Part shown: positions 7,776 through 11,691 of the stretch, in pieces
Layout of the letters: each line of letters begins with the position of its first letter
Position numbering within the stretch: the stretch's first letter is position 1
Origin: Thoreauomyces humboldtii
Taxonomy: Eukaryota > Chytridiomycota > Chytridiomycetes > Spizellomycetales > Powellomycetaceae
Assembly (NCBI GenBank): GCA_027596035.1
Contig: JADGJA010000727.1
Location: forward strand, 1-11,691
Reading direction: 5' to 3'
Length of the DNA: 11,691 nucleotides
Made by a program: the position numbers and the translations under genes
Notes under the pieces: model-generated
What the model saw: only the letters and a program-made list of their open reading frames with translations
Told to the model about the DNA's origin: nothing
Databases searched by the model: none

Positions 7776-7912
7776 AAGCAGAGAAGGAGAGCAACAGAAT
7801 CATCACCTTTCGTATTCCCATCAAGCCAGAGCACCTTTCCGTACGTACCGCCGCTCTCGAAGCACCTTTCCGTGAACGCGGCGATCTGACCGATATCTCA
7901 AAAGCAGCCGAA

Positions 7913-9453
7913 ATGCCGTTGCTTCCCTTTGACCAATGGGTAGAGGATCGAATCGAGGCTCATCTCAGCAATCCTCCTCGAGACGTGGATGTTACTGTGA
8001 TCGAAGAGATGCTAGACTGCATCCAGATCGACGCCTCGCAGAGGAAGGCGACCGAGGGCTACGACTTTCCGCATTCCCCGCGCGCGCAAACCATCCTGAT
8101 TACTATCAAGATGATCCTCGAGCGGCGAGCGAGACGACCTGACCGTCCTGCTACGGTTCTTGACCCAATGTGGGATCTTCTAAGCAGACAGCTAAAGCAG
8201 AAACAGACAGTATGAATCTGCTGTCTACCGACCAATGTTTCGCGAAGGAGTAACTCACATATACTGTCACCTAATCAGGAACGATCGCAGCATTACCAGA
8301 AGCTGAAGGCCGCCCGCAACCGCACGATCCAGCCTAACATAGTCATCCATGAGCGTCAAGTGAACAACGCCGGTCGTCACAACACGTTCGGAAACGGAAA
8401 CATGATCGGCACGGGCAACAACAGCAGCAGAAACGTCTTCATCGATGGCAACACTAGCAGAAGCACTAGCACTCCTCCACAGACCGTGCCGATAGAGATT
8501 TCGCGGGAGGATGCGGCAATCATCGTTGAGGACGTTCTTCTCGGTGCTCACGTCGCGTTGTTTGGGTTCATCAACGCGCAGAGCGACGTTTTGAACAGAA
8601 AAGTCCGAGAAACCTTTGTTCGAATGAAGAACGACAAAGACCAACTACATGTGAGAGAAAAGATAGGAAGATCAATGAGAATGTTCCGAATCTAACGGAA
8701 AGAGCAGCGCAAAATGTCAGAGAACCCACAAGAATGGGACACCGCAGAACTTTTGTGGTTTCTGACAGATCATGCGCGCCTCTTTATTGCCCATGAAGCT
8801 GGCGCCACGAACTTCTTCGGTTCTGAGAGGTTTGACCCATGGTAAGTCGAAGTTGGCCTCCCATAATCGAACAAAATTCAAAAGCTTACACGTCTTGTTC
8901 AAGTCCTCTCTTCCACCGTCTCCGCCGTAACCGAAACGAGATCGCCCACGATCGTCAATATCGCGTGCTCCTTCAAGGCAAGCGACTATCGGACGAGTTC
9001 CTCCGAACTTTTATCGACAATGCCGTTGCGGTAGCTGAGCTTCTCGGAGATTCGAGCGACGTTTTGTGTGAAGCCGATCGCCGATACCGAGACTTGAAAA
9101 GTGGACGGGCTCCTCGCTCCAAGGCCCAGAGCGCGATCGAAGCGGCAAACGACGAACGTCTCCTCTGTGAGGCAGAGGCTCTGGCCTCGGCCGCTCGGAC
9201 GAAGATGCTCGTCCAGAAGCGCCTGGAGGTCGAGGCTCTGATGGCCCTCAACAAGCAGCGTGAGCTGCAGAAGGCCGAGAAGGACAAGGCGTCCTCCACC
9301 TCCAATCACAAGCGAAAACGCAGAGATGACGAGGTCGAAAACGAAGAGCCACGCTCAGAGAAACGGCGACGTCACCATCGCCGCCGCCGGTCGCGTTCCC
9401 GTTCTCGCTCTTCCTCCTTTCACCACACCCGACGTCGCTCCTCGCGCCATTAG
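7913..9453 (+). CDS. HEPN-motif protein with Asn/Gly-rich motif and RS-like tail (putative RNase)
   Basis: Four exons, 7913-8209, 8279-8650, 8708-8841 and 8904-9453, give 450 residues. Introns are 69, 57 and 62 nt with GTATGA, GTGAGA and GTAAGT donors and CTAAT or CTAAC branch sites. Residues 1-75 hold a domain shared with the inverted paralog (QWVEDRIEAHLSNP, ITIKMILER). Residues about 131-158 are Asn/Gly-rich (RHNTFGNGNMIGTGNN). Residues about 224-325 look like a HEPN helical domain with R278-N-E-I-A-H283, the R-x4-H motif of HEPN RNases; layout after it (DEFLRTFIDNAVAVAELLGD) recalls the Swt1-type HEPN. A coiled coil (about 340-390) leads to a basic, Arg/Ser-rich end (RRRRSRSRSRSSS) typical of nuclear RNA-processing proteins. 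RNase activity and nuclear location are inferred. The frame is open upstream to 7778 (TFRIPIKPEHLS), so the start is uncertain. Confidence 0.75.
8210..8278 (+). other. Intron 1 of the HEPN gene, conserved in the paralog
   Basis: It runs GTATGA ... CACCTAATCAG, 69 nt. Exons on both sides are in phase 0 and the intact frame requires its removal (TGA directly after the donor). It aligns with the minus-strand intron at 5623-5698 in sequence as well as position. Confidence 0.8.
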
Positions 9454-9573
9454 GTATTCGGTCCTCTGAGTCTCGATCTCCTGAAGATAGAACCATCATC
9501 TTATGAAGAGGAAGACGTCGACGAGGGCACCGACTCTTCTAAAGAGGAGGAAGTGAATATCGTCAGGCGTTGA
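9454..9573 (+). other. In-frame acidic open stretch after the stop codon
   Basis: After TAG at 9451 the same frame stays open for 39 codons to TGA at 9571. It encodes a markedly acidic tail (SSYEEEDVDEGTDSSKEEE). It could be an ancestral C-terminus cut by a nonsense mutation, a readthrough extension, or chance. No known readthrough context follows the TAG. Confidence 0.4.
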
Positions 9574-10519
9574 GTTGAGGTAAGCCTTTCTTCGACCCCA
9601 CGCCAGCGTACTTCACCGTCGTGCCCCTCCACACGTACTACGCCTTTGCGTATTGTACTTCGACACGGTTTTTTTTTTTTGGCTCCCTTGCTTTTTGGTC
9701 GCATCTTTGTTTTGTTCTTTTTTCTTTTGGTCGTTTGAGGCCGCCTTCGAGGCACGTACAGAGTTCTTTTTTGTTGGTTCCGCAGGAAGGAACACGCTCA
9801 CAGTTCATCGTCGCATTCCCCTGATCTCCTCTTCAACAAGGCAAGAGCTATCGTAGAAGAACGGTAAACCGGTTTGGGAGATGCAGCTCGTCTCTACGTT
9901 CCACCTTCAGGGAATCCTGAGCGTTCCTTACTCGGACGGTCGGTCAGATGTGTTCCACCCCGCATCTTCGGGGAGCAGTGTCCTCTAGAGGAATCGATTT
10001 GTCGAAGATGAAGAGCGCGAATTTGATTTTGTACGAAGCCGGATCTTGCTGAGGTTGCATGACCTTTGTCTCTAGTCTGATGTGCTTGCGTACGTTTGGC
10101 TGCGGTATACAGCACCAGACATGAATACAACGGGCTGTGCTGCGAAGGCGAATGTGAGTTTAGGAACGGGCAAGCAAGTCCCAAGAGTTTCACTCCAATT
10201 GAACTTACGCAAGCCCGGAAGAATCTGCTCTTCCGTACTTTGAAGTTGCAGGTCGTTCTGCTGACTGTAGCTCGTTCAACGGTCGCTCGGCAAATGCTGG
10301 TAGGCGGAGGATTCTGTCCGCTGCCGCCAGGCGCCGCCTCCATCTGCCGTCAAACGAGATACGGCGCCGCTCGCTTCGATCGGTAAACAGAGTAACCCCA
10401 CCGGTTGACTGACTGTACATGCAGAACATCAAGGAGGTTGTTACCCTGCTGTTACCTTGCTGATCGCTGCAATACGCCGATGTGCTTGGGTACTTCACAT
10501 GTACTTTCGGGCTACACAG
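9574..10519. other. Downstream region, possible 3' UTR and undefined exons
   Basis: A GTAAGC donor at 9580 and a TTCCGCAG acceptor near 9785 could frame a 206-nt intron just after the second stop, containing a run of ten T at about 9670. Further right there are plausible short introns: GTAAAC ... CTGAC ... TGCAG at about 10383-10424, and GTGAGT ... CGCAAG at about 10155-10213. Joining across these gives Arg-rich reading, but I cannot tie it to a protein. Upstream exons of the PARP relic would be expected here; no WGR or BRCT domain is recognisable. Confidence 0.3.
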
Positions 10520-11571
10520 GTCCCGCCAAGCACCCTCTCAACCAACCTCGTCGCCAAGCATATCTCGTCCATTGCGCAGAAGACTCTTGCTTGTTCACCT
10601 GTACGTGAACTCGTTCCACTGGCTCCCTCGAACGGACAGATTCGCAACCGAAAGGTCATTTCGACAGAAATCTAGGACCTGCACGTACTTCTGACTGGTA
10701 ATATAAAAGAACGATACTGAACTGTTCGCACTCGCATAGTACCTCGCATGAGCAAGACAGCCAGCTTCTGAGGTTCAATGGGAAAGACATGTTAAAGTAG
10801 GCAGCACCCCCACATTTCTGCTTCCATACCGAAACATGAATCCAGCAACATTCGAATTGCTATGGACCCATAGCGGTCATGGCGATTATGGAACAAGGCC
10901 GGTATTTTTAGATCGTGTGACTTTGTGACGCGGTGCGTTGCGAGTTCCGACATGTCAACGGTCGTGACGGAGATGAATTCCAGATCTTGGAGGAGTATCT
11001 ACACGATGATCGCGAGTCGTCAAAACACGAGATTGTGCATCTTTTCGCCGTAAAAAAAGATGGCAAACATGAACCTTTCCAACCATTCGAAAAGGAGCCG
11101 ACAAAGTTGCTGTGGCATAGGTCGAGGTAGCTCTAACGTGGCGGTGCTCGCAGCCTGTGAAAGACGATGGGCTAAACCGACCGGCTTTCAGATCGAGCAA
11201 TTTTCTGGGCATCCTGCATCAGGGCTTGCGTATCACCCCCTGCGCTGCGAACTGATCCATGTTCGGTCGCGGACTGTATTTCGGCTCCATGTTTGCTAAG
11301 AGTATAAGTTACGCCGTTTCCCCAGCGCAGTTCCCCAGTTACTCATGTCTCCTGCTCTGCGATGTGGCCGTCGGGGAGAAACCAAACGAGCTGGAACAGT
11401 CGCAGAACATGGACAAGGCCCCCGGCGGATCCATCTGAACCATTGGTCTCGGCATGACGGGACCCTCCAGATCCCTGTCGTATCCGGACGGCGTCGTCGT
11501 TCCCCAAGGACCCGTCCAAGAGCATGTCCTTTGCAAAGACTCGTCAGGACATCCAATCAGGTGATCGCTGA
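10520..11571 (+). pseudogene. Decayed PARP-type ADP-ribosyltransferase cut by the telomere
   Basis: Poly(ADP-ribose) polymerases transfer ADP-ribose from NAD+ to proteins. The exon ending at 11126 reads DEFQILEEYLHDD ... HEIVHLFAVKKDG ... KLLWHRSR, matching the lead-in to the PARP catalytic core. A 65-nt intron (11127-11191, GTAGCT ... TTTCAG) joins in phase to SSNFLGILHQGLRI. The frame continues with SMFGRGLYFG, then LLLCDVAVGE and VVPQGP. The H-Y-E triad is visible: His at 11116, Tyr at 11277, probable Glu at 11520. Against function stand two in-frame TGA codons (11253, 11436), Gly to Arg after the catalytic His, and loss of the last strands. An upstream piece (10520-10675) resembles the helical regulatory domain (QIRNRKVISTEI), and about 10850-10920 may hold a bit more. 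The end lies six bases before the telomere. Confidence 0.8.
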
Positions 11572-11576
11572 AGTAC

Positions 11577-11653
11577 GGGTTAGGGTTAGGGTTAGGTTAG
11601 GTTAGGGTTAGGGTTAGGGTTAGGGTTAGGGTTAGGGTTAGGGGTTAGGGTTA
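11577..11653 (+). repeat. Telomeric repeat array (TTAGGG)n
   Basis: About twelve units of TTAGGG run with the G-rich strand 5' to 3' towards the right end, as expected for a right chromosome terminus. Variants are two adjacent TTAGG units (about 11592-11601) and one TTAGGGG near 11638. It begins abruptly after decayed PARP sequence. Confidence 0.95.
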
Positions 11654-11691
11654 TACACATATGAATAAAAAGAAGAATAGTCGAGTGTAGA
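11654..11691. other. Non-telomeric AT-rich tail beyond the telomere repeats
   Basis: Some 38 bases (TACACATATGAATAAAAAG and on) follow the array. A true chromosome end should finish in repeats, so this is either an assembly or read-end artefact, or a sign that the array is internal. I see no gene or recognised element in it. Confidence 0.6.

Noticed and set aside
7489..7875. Plus-strand frame of 128 codons before the HEPN gene
   Set aside because: Ser/Arg/Thr-rich with no motif, and it conflicts with the frame open from 7778, which aligns with the inverted paralog.
8973..9309. Two minus-strand frames opposite the HEPN exon
   Set aside because: Shadows of the Arg/Ala/Leu-rich coding strand, which has homology, motif and splice support.
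9894..10498. Two overlapping minus-strand frames of 149 and 97 codons
   Set aside because: No domain, no splice support, and plus-strand intron signals run through them.

Overview
The window looks like a fungal chromosome end, possibly from a basidiomycete. The reasons are short GT-AG introns (44 to 80 nt) with CTRAY or TACTAAC-like branch points, many small exons, no bacterial-style gene packing, and a terminal G-rich (TTAGGG)n array running towards the right end. Species and clade are inference only. Much of the sequence is repetitive or decayed, as is typical of subtelomeres.

Layout from left to right. 1-860 holds no supportable gene. A TATA box at 861 precedes a small multi-exon gene (991-2278) whose body is a tandem array of exon-intron modules, one roughly 24-residue repeat per 72-nt exon. 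It is followed by a 47-bp tandem repeat (2330-2666) in which every unit carries CCCTGTTAGGG. At 2718-3549 lies a fragmentary spliced gene containing a 401-nt intron-like insertion with terminal inverted repeats. A minus-strand orphan ORF (3800-4501) follows, then a 143-bp tandem repeat (4580-4923).

The centre is a divergent pair of related genes. The plus-strand copy (7913-9453) is a four-exon gene. Its product has a shared N-terminal domain, an Asn/Gly-rich motif, a HEPN-type RNEIAH motif and an Arg/Ser-rich tail. The minus-strand copy (6748 down to 4924) is a decayed inverted paralog that has lost the HEPN histidine and its reading frame. They are separated by a short intergenic region and a duplicated hairpin-containing repeat.

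The right end holds a decayed PARP-type ADP-ribosyltransferase (about 10520-11571) that runs directly into telomeric repeats (11577-11653). About 38 bases of unexplained AT-rich sequence follow the telomere.

The strongest biological signals are the HEPN/RS gene and its broken divergent twin, the one-exon-per-repeat modular gene, the telomere-motif satellite, and the PARP gene cut off by the telomere. HEPN RNases and PARPs are both families often linked to RNA-level defence and stress. No joint function can be shown from this sequence.
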